DNA of 64,000 nucleotides from Goekera deserti (GTDB lineage: Bacteria > Actinomycetota > Actinomycetes > Mycobacteriales > Geodermatophilaceae), in the NCBI RefSeq assembly GCF_010685995.1, contig NZ_JAAGWK010000005.1, positions 186,001-250,000 of the forward strand. Reading direction: 5' to 3'. The notes under the pieces were generated by a model. That model saw nothing but the letters and a program-made list of their open reading frames with translations. It made no database searches and was not told where the DNA came from. Below are positions 14,710 to 23,445 of the stretch, one piece after another. Both the position numbers and the translations under genes were made by a program. Within the stretch, counting starts at the first letter, position 1; every line of letters starts with the position of its first letter.

Positions 14710-16214
14710 CCCAGCAGCCCCTCCTCACGCTCGAGCGGGTGAGCAAGTCCTTCGGGCCGGTCACCGTGGTCAGCGACGTCACCGTGCACGTGCACGCCGG
14801 CGCGGTGCAGGTGCTCCTGGGCGAGAACGGCGCCGGCAAGTCGACGCTGATCAAGATGATGGCCGGGGTGCACCAGCCCGACGGCGGCCGCGTGCTCGTC
14901 GACGGCCGGCCGGTGCAGCTGCCCAACGTGCACGCCGCCGAGCAGCTGGGCATCGCCACCATCCACCAGGAGCTGAACCTGGTCGGGTCGCTGAGCGTGG
15001 CCGAGAACGTGATGATGGGCCGGATCCCGACCCGGTTCGGCCTGGTCGACCGCCGGGAGCTGCGCGCCCGGGCCCGGGCCGCCCTGGACCTCATCGGGCT
15101 CGACGTCGACGTCGACGCCCGGGTGGGTGACCTGGGCATCGCCCGCCAGCAGCTCGTCGAGATCGCCAAGGCGCTGAGCGTGGACGCCCGCATCCTCGTG
15201 CTCGACGAGCCGACCGCCGCGCTGACCCGGCGCGAGACCGAGAACCTGTTCCGGGTCGTGGCGCAGCTGCGCGCCCGCGGCGTGGGCATGGTCTTCATCA
15301 GCCACCACCTGGACGAGATCGCCGAGATCGGCGACACCGTGCTGGTGCTGCGCGACGGCCACGCCGTCGCCGAGGTGCCCGCCAGCACCCCGGAGGACGA
15401 GCTGGTCCGGCTGATGGTCGGCCGCAGCATCGACGAGCAGTACCCGCGCGGGACCGGGCCGGTCGCCGAGGGCACCGAGGTGCTGGCCGTGGACGGTCTC
15501 AGCTCGGCGGGCTCGTTCAGCGACATCAGCTTCCGGGTGCGCCAGGGCGAGGTGCTGGGCATCGCCGGGCTCGTCGGTGCCGGCCGCACCGAGCTGCTGC
15601 GGGCCATCGCCGGCGCCGACCGGTACGACGCGGGCACGGTCACCGTGCGCGGCCGCCGGCTGCGCCCGGGGGACGTCGGCGCGGCCGTCGCGGCCGGCGT
15701 CGGACACGTCCCCGAGGACCGCAAGGCCCAGGGCCTGGTGCTCGACGCCTCGGTCAACGACAACCTGGGGTACGCCACGCTCGCCTCCACCGCCCGGATG
15801 GGCCTGGTCGACTTCGCGGGCCAGCGCCGCCGCGCCGAGCAGGTCGCGGGCACGCTGCGCATCCGCATGCACGACATCGACCAGCCGGTCCGCTCGCTGT
15901 CCGGGGGCAACCAGCAGAAGGCCGTGTTCGGCCGCTGGGTCATCGCCGGTTCCACGGTGCTGCTGCTCGACGAGCCCACCCGCGGCGTCGACGTCGGCGC
16001 GAAGGTGGAGATCTACGAGCTGATCAACGCGATCACCGCGGGCGGTGGCGCCATCGTCATGGTCTCCAGCGAGCTGCCCGAGGTGCTCGGCATGAGCGAC
16101 CGGGTGCTGGTGATGCGCGACGGCCGGATCGCCGGCGAGCTGAGCGCCGCCGAGGCCACCCAGGACGCCGTCATGACCCTGGCCACCCGCGACGTGGCCC
16201 CCGCGCAGCCGTGA
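14706..16214 (+). CDS. rbsA: Ribose ABC transporter, ATP-binding protein RbsA
   Basis: Sugar-importer ATPase of 502 residues with two ABC domains. The first has a Walker A GENGAGKST and Walker B ILVLDEPTAALT; the second has the degenerate Walker A typical of this family (GLVGAGRTEL), a signature SGGNQQKA and LLLDEPTRGVD. It works at the inner face of the membrane with RbsC and takes ribose from RbsB. It is coupled to rbsR upstream by ATGA. Confidence 0.93.
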   Translation: MTQQPLLTLERVSKSFGPVTVVSDVTVHVHAGAVQVLLGENGAGKSTLIKMMAGVHQPDGGRVLVDGRPVQLPNVHAAEQLGIATIHQELNLVGSLSVAENVMMGRIPTRFGLVDRRELRARARAALDLIGLDVDVDARVGDLGIARQQLVEIAKALSVDARILVLDEPTAALTRRETENLFRVVAQLRARGVGMVFISHHLDEIAEIGDTVLVLRDGHAVAEVPASTPEDELVRLMVGRSIDEQYPRGTGPVAEGTEVLAVDGLSSAGSFSDISFRVRQGEVLGIAGLVGAGRTELLRAIAGADRYDAGTVTVRGRRLRPGDVGAAVAAGVGHVPEDRKAQGLVLDASVNDNLGYATLASTARMGLVDFAGQRRRAEQVAGTLRIRMHDIDQPVRSLSGGNQQKAVFGRWVIAGSTVLLLDEPTRGVDVGAKVEIYELINAITAGGGAIVMVSSELPEVLGMSDRVLVMRDGRIAGELSAAEATQDAVMTLATRDVAPAQP

Positions 16215-16324
16215 GCGACGCACCCGTGACCCGCGCACCCGTGACCGGCCCACCCCGGGCACCCGACCCCGCCGCACGACCCGGCACGCACCCGGCCACC
16301 GGCCTCCCCGAGAAGGACGACGTC

Positions 16325-17308
16325 ATGACCAGCACCCTCGAACAGGCACCACCGACGACCCCGGACCGGCGCACCCGGGTCGCCCGCTTCCTGGCCGACA
16401 ACGGCGCCCTGGTGGGCCTGGTCGTGCTCTGCGTCGCGCTGTTCATCGCGACGCCGGACTTCCTCACCGGGCGCAACCTGCTGAACATCGGCATCCAGGT
16501 GTCCACGGTGGCGGTGCTCGCCTTCGGTGTCACGTTCGTCATCGTGGCCGGGGGCATCGACCTGTCGGTGGGCTCGGTGGCGGCGCTGTCGTCGATGGTG
16601 TCCGGCTGGTTCTTCGCCTCCGCGGGGCTGCCCGGCTGGCTGGCGCTGCTCGCCGGCCTGCTCACCGGCCTGCTGACCGGCGTGGTCAACGGGCTGGCCA
16701 GCGCCTACGGCCGGCTGCCGTCGTTCATCGCGACCCTGGCCATGCTCAGCGTGGCCCGCGGTCTCACGCTGGTCATCTCCGACGGCCGACCGATCCCGAC
16801 GTCGCCGCAGGTGTCGTTCCTGGGCTCGGACGTCGGGCCGGTCCCGGTGCCGGTGATCGTGCTGGTCCTCGCCGCGCTGGTCGCCTCCTTCGTGCTCAAC
16901 CGCACGGTCGTCGGCCGGTCGATGTACGCGGTGGGCGGCAACCCGGAGGCGGCCCGACTGTCCGGGCTGCCGGTGCAGCGCATCCTGGTCACGGTCTTCG
17001 CCCTGTCCGGGCTGTTCGCCGCGCTCGCCGGGCTGCTGCTGGCCGGCCGGCTGGACTCGGCCCAGCCGCAGGCGGCCGTGGGCTACGAGCTGGACGCCAT
17101 CGCCGCGGTGGTCATCGGCGGCGCCTCGCTGGCCGGCGGCGTCGGCCGGATCTCGGGCACCGTCATCGGCGCGCTGGTGCTGGTGGTGATCCGCAACGGC
17201 CTGAACCTGCTCAACGTCACCTCCTTCTGGCAGCAGGTCGTCATCGGCCTGGTCATCGCGATCGCCGTCGGCTTCGACGTGCTGCGCCGCCGGACCCGCA
17301 CCGGCTGA
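16325..17308 (+). CDS. rbsC: Ribose ABC transporter, permease RbsC
   Basis: Integral membrane permease of 327 residues with 8-10 hydrophobic segments. Family marks include AGGIDLSVGSVAALSSM and the cytoplasmic coupling region VGGNPEAARLSGLPV. ATG 16325 is chosen because AAGGA precedes it and the length matches RbsC. An upstream GTG at 16211, overlapping the rbsA stop in the GTGA style common here, would add 38 low-complexity residues and cannot be excluded. Confidence 0.9.
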   Translation: MTSTLEQAPPTTPDRRTRVARFLADNGALVGLVVLCVALFIATPDFLTGRNLLNIGIQVSTVAVLAFGVTFVIVAGGIDLSVGSVAALSSMVSGWFFASAGLPGWLALLAGLLTGLLTGVVNGLASAYGRLPSFIATLAMLSVARGLTLVISDGRPIPTSPQVSFLGSDVGPVPVPVIVLVLAALVASFVLNRTVVGRSMYAVGGNPEAARLSGLPVQRILVTVFALSGLFAALAGLLLAGRLDSAQPQAAVGYELDAIAAVVIGGASLAGGVGRISGTVIGALVLVVIRNGLNLLNVTSFWQQVVIGLVIAIAVGFDVLRRRTRTG

Positions 17309-17366
17309 CCCCCCCTCTCCCCCACACCTGACCCGCACCTCCCGACCCGACCGAAGGACACCGACG

Positions 17367-18305
17367 ATGACGTCACTGCGCAGCACCGCCACGATCGCCA
17401 CCATGACCGCCCTGGTCCTCGCCGCCACCGCCGGCTGCAACCGGGAGAGCAGCGCCGATGCGTCCCAGCCGACCGTCGTGCTGTCGCTCTCCACGCTGAA
17501 CAACCCCTTCTTCGTCGAGCTGCGGGACGGCGCCCAGGCCGAGGCCGACGCGAAGGGCGCGGACCTCCAGGTCGTGGACGCCCAGAACGACTCGGCCACC
17601 CAGGCCAACCAGCTGCAGACCGCCGACTCCGCCAGCACCGACGCCGTCATCGTGAACCCGGTCGACTCCGACGCCGTCGGCGCGTCGGTCACGGCGCTCA
17701 ACGGCTCCTCGATCCCCGTGGTCGCGGTCGACCGCACCGTCACCGGCGCCGACGTCGCCTCCTTCATCGCCAGCGACAACGTGGCCGGCGGCAAGCAGGC
17801 AGCCGACGCGCTCGCCGCGGCCATCGGCGGGCAGGGCCAGGTCATCGTGCTCCAGGGCGTCGCCGGCACCTCGGCCAGCCGGGACCGTGGCCAGGGCTTC
17901 GCCGAGGGGATCGCCGCCTACCCCGGCATCACCGTGGTCGCCCAGCAGACCGCCGCCTTCGACCGGGCGACCGCGCTGGACGTCACCACGAACCTGCTGC
18001 AGGCCAACCCCGGGGTCGTGGGCGTCTTCGCCGAGAACGACGAGATGGCGCTGGGTGCCGTGCAGGCACTCGGGGACCGCGCCGGCACCGACGTGCAGGT
18101 GGCCGGGTTCGACGGCACCACCGACGGCATCGCCGCGGTGCAGGCGGGCACGATGGTGGCCACGATCGCCCAGCAGCCGGGCGACCTCGGCAAGCTCGCC
18201 GTCGACGCCGCGCTCGCGGCCATCGCAGGCGACGAGGTCGAGGCCACCCAGTCCGTCGAGGTCGTCACGGTGACCAAGGACAACGTCGCCGACTTCGCCC
18301 AGTGA
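17367..18305 (+). CDS. rbsB: Ribose-binding lipoprotein RbsB
   Basis: Substrate-binding protein of 312 residues. A lipoprotein signal peptide ends in ATAGC with Cys24 as the lipidated residue, so it is anchored outside the cell membrane. The type I periplasmic-binding fold starts at TVVLSLSTLNNPFFVELRDG; ribose contacts are expected in NNPFF, VDRTVTG, SRDRGQGF and ENDEMALGAVQAL. AAGGA lies 8 nt before ATG. It is separated from rbsC by 58 nt, the only real gap in the operon. Confidence 0.92.
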   Translation: MTSLRSTATIATMTALVLAATAGCNRESSADASQPTVVLSLSTLNNPFFVELRDGAQAEADAKGADLQVVDAQNDSATQANQLQTADSASTDAVIVNPVDSDAVGASVTALNGSSIPVVAVDRTVTGADVASFIASDNVAGGKQAADALAAAIGGQGQVIVLQGVAGTSASRDRGQGFAEGIAAYPGITVVAQQTAAFDRATALDVTTNLLQANPGVVGVFAENDEMALGAVQALGDRAGTDVQVAGFDGTTDGIAAVQAGTMVATIAQQPGDLGKLAVDAALAAIAGDEVEATQSVEVVTVTKDNVADFAQ

Positions 18306-19228
18306 CAGCTCCTGGCGCAGGTGAGGTCGTCGTCGTCGGGTCGGTCAACGTCGACCAGGTCGTCCGGGTCGCCCGGCTGCCCGCCCCCGGGGAGACCCTG
18401 CTGGCCACGGGCATGACGCTGCTGCCCGGCGGCAAGGGCGCGAACCAGGCCGTGGCCGCGGCCCGGCTGGGCGCGGCCACCACCCTGGTCGGCGCGGTCG
18501 GCGACGACTCCTCGGCCGCCGCCGCCCTGCCGCTGCTGCGCGCCGCGGGCGTGGACGTGACCACCGTCGAGGTCGTGCCCGGACCCACCGGGCTGGCCAT
18601 CGTGACCGTCGACGACGCGGGCGAGAACTCGATCGTCGTGGTGCCCGGTGCCAACACGGCGGTCGACGCCGACGCGGTGTCCCGGCACGCCGGCGTGGTC
18701 GCCGGGGCCGCGGTCGTCGTGCTCCAGGGCGAGATACCGGCAGCCGGGGTGGCGGCCGCGGCGCGTGCGGCCACCGGCCGGGTGCTGCTGAACCTCGCCC
18801 CGGTGATCCCGCTCGACCCGTCCGTCGTCCGGCTGGCCGACCCCCTGGTGGTCAACGAGCACGAGGCCGGGCTGCTGCTGGAGCAGCTCGCGCCGGGCAG
18901 CGGGACGCCGTCCGACGACGCCGCCCTGGTAGCCGCCCTGCGCGCGCAGGGCATCGCCTCGGTGGCCCTCACCCGGGGCGCGGCCGGCGCGATCTGCTCG
19001 GACGCCGACGGCACGCACACCGTCCCGGCGCCGACGGTGCGGGCGGTGGACACCTCCGGGGCCGGCGACGCGTTCGTCGGCGCCCTCGCCGCCCGGCTGG
19101 CGGTCGGCGCCTCCCTGCTGGAGGCGGTACAGCTGGCCGTCCGGGTCGGCGCGCACGCGGTGCAGGGCCACGGCACCCAGCCGTCCTACCCCACGCTGGA
19201 CGACGCGCTGCCCGAGGTGGCGCGGTGA
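18302..19228 (+). CDS. rbsK: Ribokinase RbsK
   Basis: PfkB-family kinase of 308 residues that phosphorylates ribose at O5. Substrate motif GSVNVDQVVRV and LPGGKGANQAVAAARLG are near the N-terminus, and the ATP/anion-hole motif DTSGAGDAFVGALAARL near the C-terminus carries the catalytic Asp. GTG 18302 overlaps the rbsB stop by 4 nt. Confidence 0.93.
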   Translation: MTAPGAGEVVVVGSVNVDQVVRVARLPAPGETLLATGMTLLPGGKGANQAVAAARLGAATTLVGAVGDDSSAAAALPLLRAAGVDVTTVEVVPGPTGLAIVTVDDAGENSIVVVPGANTAVDADAVSRHAGVVAGAAVVVLQGEIPAAGVAAAARAATGRVLLNLAPVIPLDPSVVRLADPLVVNEHEAGLLLEQLAPGSGTPSDDAALVAALRAQGIASVALTRGAAGAICSDADGTHTVPAPTVRAVDTSGAGDAFVGALAARLAVGASLLEAVQLAVRVGAHAVQGHGTQPSYPTLDDALPEVAR

Positions 19229-19608
19229 AGCGCAGCGGAATCCTCAACGGCCGGCTCAACGAGGCCGTCAGCCGGCTGGGCCACGGCGACGTGGTGGTCG
19301 TCGCCGACTGCGGCCTGCCCGTGCCGGACGGCGTGCCGTTCGTCGACCTCGCCGTCGTGCACGGCGTCCCGCGCTTCACCCAGGTGCTGGACGCCCTGCT
19401 GGCCGACGCCGTCTTCGAGGGCTGCGTCGCGGCCGAGGAGGCCCGCTCCGGCCCGGCGGCCGGCTGGGTCACCGAACGGTTCGCCGAGGTCGGCTACGTG
19501 CCGCACGCCGACCTCAAGGCACTGACGGCCTCGGCCCGGCTGTTCCTGCGCACCGGCGAGGCCACCGCCTACGCCAACGTGGTGCTGCGCTGCGGCGTCC
19601 CGTTCTGA
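19225..19608 (+). CDS. rbsD: D-ribose pyranase RbsD
   Basis: Protein of 127 residues that interconverts the pyranose and furanose forms of ribose so that ribokinase can use it. The fold hallmarks are present: GILNGRLNEAVSRLGHGDVVVVADCGLP with the catalytic His in GHGD, and the C-terminal RTGEATAYANVVLRCGV. GTG 19225 overlaps the rbsK stop by 4 nt. It is the last gene of the operon. Confidence 0.93.
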   Translation: MKRSGILNGRLNEAVSRLGHGDVVVVADCGLPVPDGVPFVDLAVVHGVPRFTQVLDALLADAVFEGCVAAEEARSGPAAGWVTERFAEVGYVPHADLKALTASARLFLRTGEATAYANVVLRCGVPF

Positions 19609-19649
19609 GCCGGCAGCCGGTCGCCGGCGGGTGCGGCAGGCTGGAGGGC

Positions 19650-20531
19650 GTGAGCGCAGCCGCAGCAGCACCCGACGACGTCCCCGCAGCCGGCCGCCGG
19701 GTGGCGGTCTGGCGGCACGGCACGGCGGTGCCGGTGCCGCCGGACGAGCCGGTGGTCACCGCCTTCGACCTGGGGCTGTCCCGCGGCGACGGCGTGTTCG
19801 AGTCGGTGCTGGTCACCGGCGGCCGCACCCCGTGGCTGGCCGACCACCTCACCCGGCTGGCCCGGTCGGCAGCGCTGCTGGACCTCACCAGCCCCGGCGA
19901 CGACGCCTGGCGGGCGCTGGTGGCCGCGGTCACCGGTGACTGGCCGGCCGGCACCGAGGGCGTGTGCCGGCTGTTCCTGACCCGCGGGACGGGCGACGAC
20001 GGCCCGCCCACGGCGCTGGCGCTGCTGTCCGCCGTCCCCGCGGACACGCTGGTGCAGCGCACCGCCGGGATCTCCGTCGTCGCCCTGACGTACGGGCTCG
20101 CCGCCGACGTGCGGGCACACGCGCCCTGGCTGCTGGGCGGGGCCAAGACGCTGTCCTACGCGGTCAACATGGCCGCGCAGCGGCACGCGCACGCGCAGGG
20201 CGCCGACGACGTGGTGTTCACCGCGGTGGGCGGTGAGCTGCTGGAGGGCCCGACGTCGACGGTGGTGTGGGCCGCCGGCGGCGTGCTGCACACCCCGCCG
20301 GTCGCCACCGGGATCCTGGCCGGCACCACCCAGGCGCGGCTGTTCGCCCGGGCCGCCGACGTCGGCTGGCCCACCGCGGTCAGCTCCGGCACGGTCGCCG
20401 ACCTGCACGCCGCGGACGCCGTCTGGCTGCTGTCCGGCATCCGGGGCGCGGCCACCGTGCACACCCTGGACGGCGTGCCGCGGGGCGACGCCGGTCTCGG
20501 CCGACAGGTGCGGGAGCTGCTCGCCCGGTAG
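19650..20531 (+). CDS. pabC: Aminodeoxychorismate lyase (class IV aminotransferase fold)
   Basis: PLP fold-type IV enzyme of 293 residues, probably 4-amino-4-deoxychorismate lyase making p-aminobenzoate for folate. Visible are FDLGLSRGDGVFESV, the PLP Lys region LLGGAKTLSYAVNMAA, the Glu in GGELLEGPTSTVVW and the phosphate-binding TGILAGTTQARL. Branched-chain or D-amino acid transaminases share this fold, so the assignment rests partly on family feel. GTG 19650 has a close GGAGG; CAGGCT 7 nt upstream could instead make it leaderless. Confidence 0.75.
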   Translation: MSAAAAAPDDVPAAGRRVAVWRHGTAVPVPPDEPVVTAFDLGLSRGDGVFESVLVTGGRTPWLADHLTRLARSAALLDLTSPGDDAWRALVAAVTGDWPAGTEGVCRLFLTRGTGDDGPPTALALLSAVPADTLVQRTAGISVVALTYGLAADVRAHAPWLLGGAKTLSYAVNMAAQRHAHAQGADDVVFTAVGGELLEGPTSTVVWAAGGVLHTPPVATGILAGTTQARLFARAADVGWPTAVSSGTVADLHAADAVWLLSGIRGAATVHTLDGVPRGDAGLGRQVRELLAR

Positions 20532-20534
20532 GGT
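20529..20534 (+). promoter_or_regulatory. -10 element of the nhaA leader (TAGGGT)
   Basis: TAGGGT overlaps the pabC stop codon. Seven bases later, at 20542, begins the first strand of the leader's basal stem, so the RNA would start exactly at the structure. Confidence 0.5.
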
Positions 20535-20541
20535 CGTCCCC

Positions 20542-20603
20542 GGTGCGCCGGGAAGTCTGGTCGGCAACTCCTCAGCCGACCTTCGCACCCCCGGAGCTGC
20601 CCC
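20542..20603 (+). ncRNA. Structured nhaA leader, candidate nhaA-I-type cation riboswitch
   Basis: The leader folds as a basal stem GGTGCG/CGCACC (20542-20547 with 20584-20589) that encloses a small CCGG/CTGG hairpin and a perfect 7-bp stem GGTCGGC/GCCGACC (20559-20565 with 20575-20581). The two inner helices share bases, so they may be alternatives. The nhaA Shine-Dalgarno GGAG follows the basal stem by a few bases. The position before nhaA and the CGCCGGGAAG...CTGGTCGG core resemble the nhaA-I RNA motif, reported as a lithium/sodium-type riboswitch. The match is from memory. Confidence 0.6.
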
Positions 20604-21971
20604 GTGACCTCCCCCGCACCGAGCCGCCTGTTCAGCCGCGGGTCGTGGAGCGAGGCCAGCCGGATCGCCGGCGTCCTCCGCCGCGAGACCGTCGGCGGCG
20701 TCCTGCTCATGATCGCCGCGGCCGCCGCACTGATCTGGGCGAACACCCCGTGGGCAGACGGCTACGAGTCGCTGCGGGACACGGTCGTGGGCCCCTCGGA
20801 CCTGTTCGGACTGCACCTGGACCTCACGCTGGGCACCTGGGCCGCCGACGGCCTGCTCGCGATCTTCTTCTTCGTCGCCGGCCTGGAGCTCAAGCGCGAG
20901 TTCGTCGCCGGCGACCTGCGCGACCCCCGGAAAGCCGCGCTCCCGGTGGCCGCCGCGGTCGGCGGCATGATCGTGCCGGCGCTGCTCTACACGCTGGTCA
21001 ACCTGGGTCAGGGGGACGCGCTGCGCGGCTGGGCCATCCCGACGGCCACCGACATCGCCTTCGCCCTCGCGGTGCTCGCGGTGATCAGCACGCACCTGCC
21101 CACGGCGCTGCGCACCTTCCTGCTCACCCTGGCGATCGTCGACGACCTGCTGGCCATCACGATCATCGCGGTCTTCTACACCTCCACGCTGGCGCTGACC
21201 CCACTGCTGCTGGCCCTGGTGCCGCTGGCCCTGTTCGGTTTCCTGGTGCAGCGGCGGGTGCGGTCGTGGTGGCTGCTGCTGCCGCTGGCCCTGATCACCT
21301 GGGTGCTGGTGCACGAGTCCGGCGTGCACGCCACCGTCGCCGGGGTGCTGCTGGCCTTCACGGTGCCCGTCGTGCGCAGCGACGCCGCCGGCGGACCGGA
21401 CGCCGGACCAGGCCTGGCCGAGCACTTCGAGCACCGCGTGCGGCCGCTGTCGACCGGCCTCGCCGTCCCGGTGTTCGCGTTCTTCTCCGCCGGGGTGACC
21501 GTGGGCGGCCTGTCCGGCCTGGGGACCGCGCTGTCGGACAGCGTGGCGATCGGGATCGTGGTCGGCCTGGTGGCCGGCAAGGCGGTCGGCATCACCGGCG
21601 CCACCTGGCTGGTCAGCCGGTTCACCCGGGCCGAGCTGGACGACGACCTCGGCTGGCCCGACGTCCTGGGCCTGGCGGTGCTCGGCGGGATGGGCTTCAC
21701 CGTGTCGCTGCTGATCGGCGAGCTGGCCTTCGGCGCCGGTTCCGAGCGGGACGAGCACGTGAAGATCGGGGTGCTGGTGGGCACCCTGCTGGCCGCGCTG
21801 ATCGCCGCCGTCCTGCTGCGGCTGCGCAACGCCCGCTACAAGCGGATCTGCGAGGAGGAGACCGTCGACGAGGACGAGGACGGCATCCCCGACGTGTACG
21901 AGCACCCGGACGACGTGCGGCCCCGGCAGCCCCGCCCGAGCAGTGGCGCGCACCCCCTCGAGGAGCGCTGA
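20604..21971 (+). CDS. nhaA: Na+/H+ antiporter NhaA
   Basis: Sodium/proton antiporter of 455 residues with about 12 membrane segments. The paired ion-binding aspartates are D180-D181 in [10 protein letters not shown], with [12 protein letters not shown] and its Asp150 before them. The soluble C-terminal tail is unusual: an acidic stretch from residue ~415 with DEDEDGIPD at 422-430, which resembles the calcium-binding loops of thrombospondin type 3 repeats. GTG 20604 has GGAG upstream inside the structured leader. Confidence 0.92.
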   Translation: MTSPAPSRLFSRGSWSEASRIAGVLRRETVGGVLLMIAAAAALIWANTPWADGYESLRDTVVGPSDLFGLHLDLTLGTWAADGLLAIFFFVAGLELKREFVAGDLRDPRKAALPVAAAVGGMIVPALLYTLVNLGQGDALRGWAIPTATDIAFALAVLAVISTHLPTALRTFLLTLAIVDDLLAITIIAVFYTSTLALTPLLLALVPLALFGFLVQRRVRSWWLLLPLALITWVLVHESGVHATVAGVLLAFTVPVVRSDAAGGPDAGPGLAEHFEHRVRPLSTGLAVPVFAFFSAGVTVGGLSGLGTALSDSVAIGIVVGLVAGKAVGITGATWLVSRFTRAELDDDLGWPDVLGLAVLGGMGFTVSLLIGELAFGAGSERDEHVKIGVLVGTLLAALIAAVLLRLRNARYKRICEEETVDEDEDGIPDVYEHPDDVRPRQPRPSSGAHPLEER

Positions 21972-22001
21972 GCCACGTTCGCCCAGAGCTGAGAAAGAGG
22001 C

Positions 22002-22031
22002 TTGCAGACCCCGCCCCGGCAGTCGTACGGT
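22002..22031 (+). promoter_or_regulatory. Promoter TTGCAG-N18-TACGGT
   Basis: -35 TTGCAG at 22002-22007 and -10 TACGGT at 22026-22031. The hexamers are identical to those of the XRE-hbhA promoter. Transcription should begin near 22038, just ahead of a strong GGAGAGGAGG ribosome-binding stretch. Confidence 0.6.
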
Positions 22032-22052
22032 CGATGCAACACGGGAGAGGAG

Positions 22053-22103
22053 GTGGTCCAGAAATTGCATACGTTCAGGACTCGTGAGGTGGCTGTCCGC
22101 TAG
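22053..22103 (+). CDS. Tiny ORF, putative leader peptide
   Basis: GTG 22053 to TAG 22103 encodes 16 residues, VVQKLHTFRTREVAVR. A shorter reading from TTG 22065 gives 12 residues beginning at LHTF, with GGAGAGGAGG about 11 nt upstream. A dedicated promoter and a strong ribosome-binding sequence argue that it is translated. I do not recognise the peptide; it contains no run of any single amino acid that would reveal what is sensed. The next gene starts 228 nt downstream. Confidence 0.45.
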   Translation: MVQKLHTFRTREVAVR

Positions 22104-22331
22104 CCGCCGTCCAGATGGGCCGCCCGCTCTGCACCCGGTCGAAGACCGACCGCGTCGCTGAGCGAGAGGCATCCCGCCCGTCCGTCGACCCGGCGGCTGG
22201 CGAGAACCGGACAGTCACCCGACCCCCGAGCCGCCGACCGTGTCCAGTCGGCCCGCCCGCAGCTCCCCACCCACCGTGGGTGAGAACCGGCGGAACAGCT
22301 CGGGGGTTGTCCGTTCTCCGGGGGGGGTCAC

Positions 22332-23066
22332 GTGCAGCTCGGCGGCCTCCCCGTCGCGCACGACGTCACCGCCGGCGCGTGGCTGCCGGCGGCGCTGGGC
22401 GCCCCGGGCACCGTCGCCTCGCTCGTGCCCGCCGGGTACCCCGCCCACGCGCGGGTGTTCCACCCCGCCGCCCGCTACGACGGCGACGACGACATCGACG
22501 TCGAGTGGGCCGAGGTGGCCGCCGAGAACGGCACCGTCGACCACCCGCTGATGCAGTGGCCGGCCATCACGGGGGGCTGGCAGTACATCGCCGAGGACAG
22601 CCAGCCGCCCACCTGGGACGGCGCCCCGAGTGACGGCCACCTGCCTGTGCAGGTCGCCGAGGTGCTCGCCGCGGTGCTGGCCCGGCACACCGCCACCCCC
22701 GAGGACTGCTTCTTCGGCCGCTGGGACGGTCTGGGCCACGACACCGCGGCGCTGGCCGGCGTCCCCCGGCTGGTGCTGCCCACGTACCCGATGGTCCTGG
22801 TGCGCGGCCGGGTGGCCGACGCCGTGCGCAACCTCGCCCCGGAGCCGTGGGAGCAGAGTGCGCACGTGTGGTGGCCGGCCGACCGCTCCTGGGTGGTGGC
22901 CACCGACGTGGACCTGATGAGCACCTACGTGGCGGCCGGTACCGCGTGCGTCGCCGAGCTGCTGGAGATCGAGGGCCTGGAGGTGGCGCCGGCCGTGCCG
23001 ACCGACGCCCTGCACTGGGAGTCCGACGAGGTCAACCCGGCGCCGCCGCGGCCGGTGCGGGGATGA
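22332..23066 (+). CDS. Uncharacterised actinobacterial protein
   Basis: Soluble protein of 244 residues, rich in Trp and Pro, with no signal peptide or membrane segment. Recognisable stretches are ARVFHPAARYDGD, VEWAEVAAENG, CFFGRWDGLG and VWWPADRSWVVATDVD. These recur in a family of conserved hypothetical proteins in actinobacteria, but I know no function. Start GTG 22332 follows a G-rich run. The stop overlaps the next start (ATGA). Its long leader suggests regulation after transcription starts. Confidence 0.65.
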   Translation: MQLGGLPVAHDVTAGAWLPAALGAPGTVASLVPAGYPAHARVFHPAARYDGDDDIDVEWAEVAAENGTVDHPLMQWPAITGGWQYIAEDSQPPTWDGAPSDGHLPVQVAEVLAAVLARHTATPEDCFFGRWDGLGHDTAALAGVPRLVLPTYPMVLVRGRVADAVRNLAPEPWEQSAHVWWPADRSWVVATDVDLMSTYVAAGTACVAELLEIEGLEVAPAVPTDALHWESDEVNPAPPRPVRG

Positions 23067-23434
23067 CCCCGCCGCTGGTGGAGGAACGGCTGACCCGGGC
23101 GCTCGGCGGCTGGGCGGTGGCGTCGGTGGTGGGCGGCGCGGCGCTGTCGCTGTCGCCACGCACCCGGGCCTTCGGCCGGCAGACGGCGGCCTGGGGCGCG
23201 GTGGACGGCGTCATCGCCTGGGCCGGCGCCCGGGGCCGGGCCCGCAAGGGCCCGACCGACCCGGTGCGGCTGCGCCGGGTGCTGCTGCTCAACGCCGGCC
23301 TGGACGTGGGCTACGTGCTGGCCGGCGCCGCGCTGGTCCGGCACGGTCGGTGGGCCGGCGACGGCTGGGGCGTCGTCGTCCAGGGCGCGTTCCTGCTGGC
23401 CCTCGACGCCACCGCCGCCCGCGCCCTCCCCTGA
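23063..23434 (+). CDS. Small membrane protein of unknown function
   Basis: Protein of 123 residues with about four hydrophobic segments (GGWAVASVVGGAALSL; WGAVDGVIAWAGA; LLLNAGLDVGYVLAGAALV; VVVQGAFLLALDATAARAL). The RQTAAWGAVDGVIA stretch resembles a small family of actinobacterial membrane proteins, possibly DUF6992. ATG 23063 overlaps the previous stop by 4 nt, so the two are co-expressed. No function can be proposed. Confidence 0.65.
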   Translation: MTPPLVEERLTRALGGWAVASVVGGAALSLSPRTRAFGRQTAAWGAVDGVIAWAGARGRARKGPTDPVRLRRVLLLNAGLDVGYVLAGAALVRHGRWAGDGWGVVVQGAFLLALDATAARALP

Positions 23435-23445
23435 CCCCGTCCCCC

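Larger units (their letters stand above)
21972..22331 (+). other. 360-nt leader region without a full-length gene
   Basis: It holds a promoter (22002-22031), a tiny ORF (22053-22103) and then about 230 nt of leader with small hairpins (GCCGAC/GTCGGC near 22230; CACCCAC/TGGGTG near 22275) and two copies of a GAGAACCGG sequence near 22203 and 22283. This looks like an attenuation-type leader of the gene at 22332. I see nothing else. Confidence 0.45.

Noticed and set aside
19569-22172. 867-codon minus-strand open frame over pabC and nhaA
   Set aside because: It runs across two well-supported plus-strand genes and a structured leader, and its translation is Gln/Gly/His-rich without any motif.
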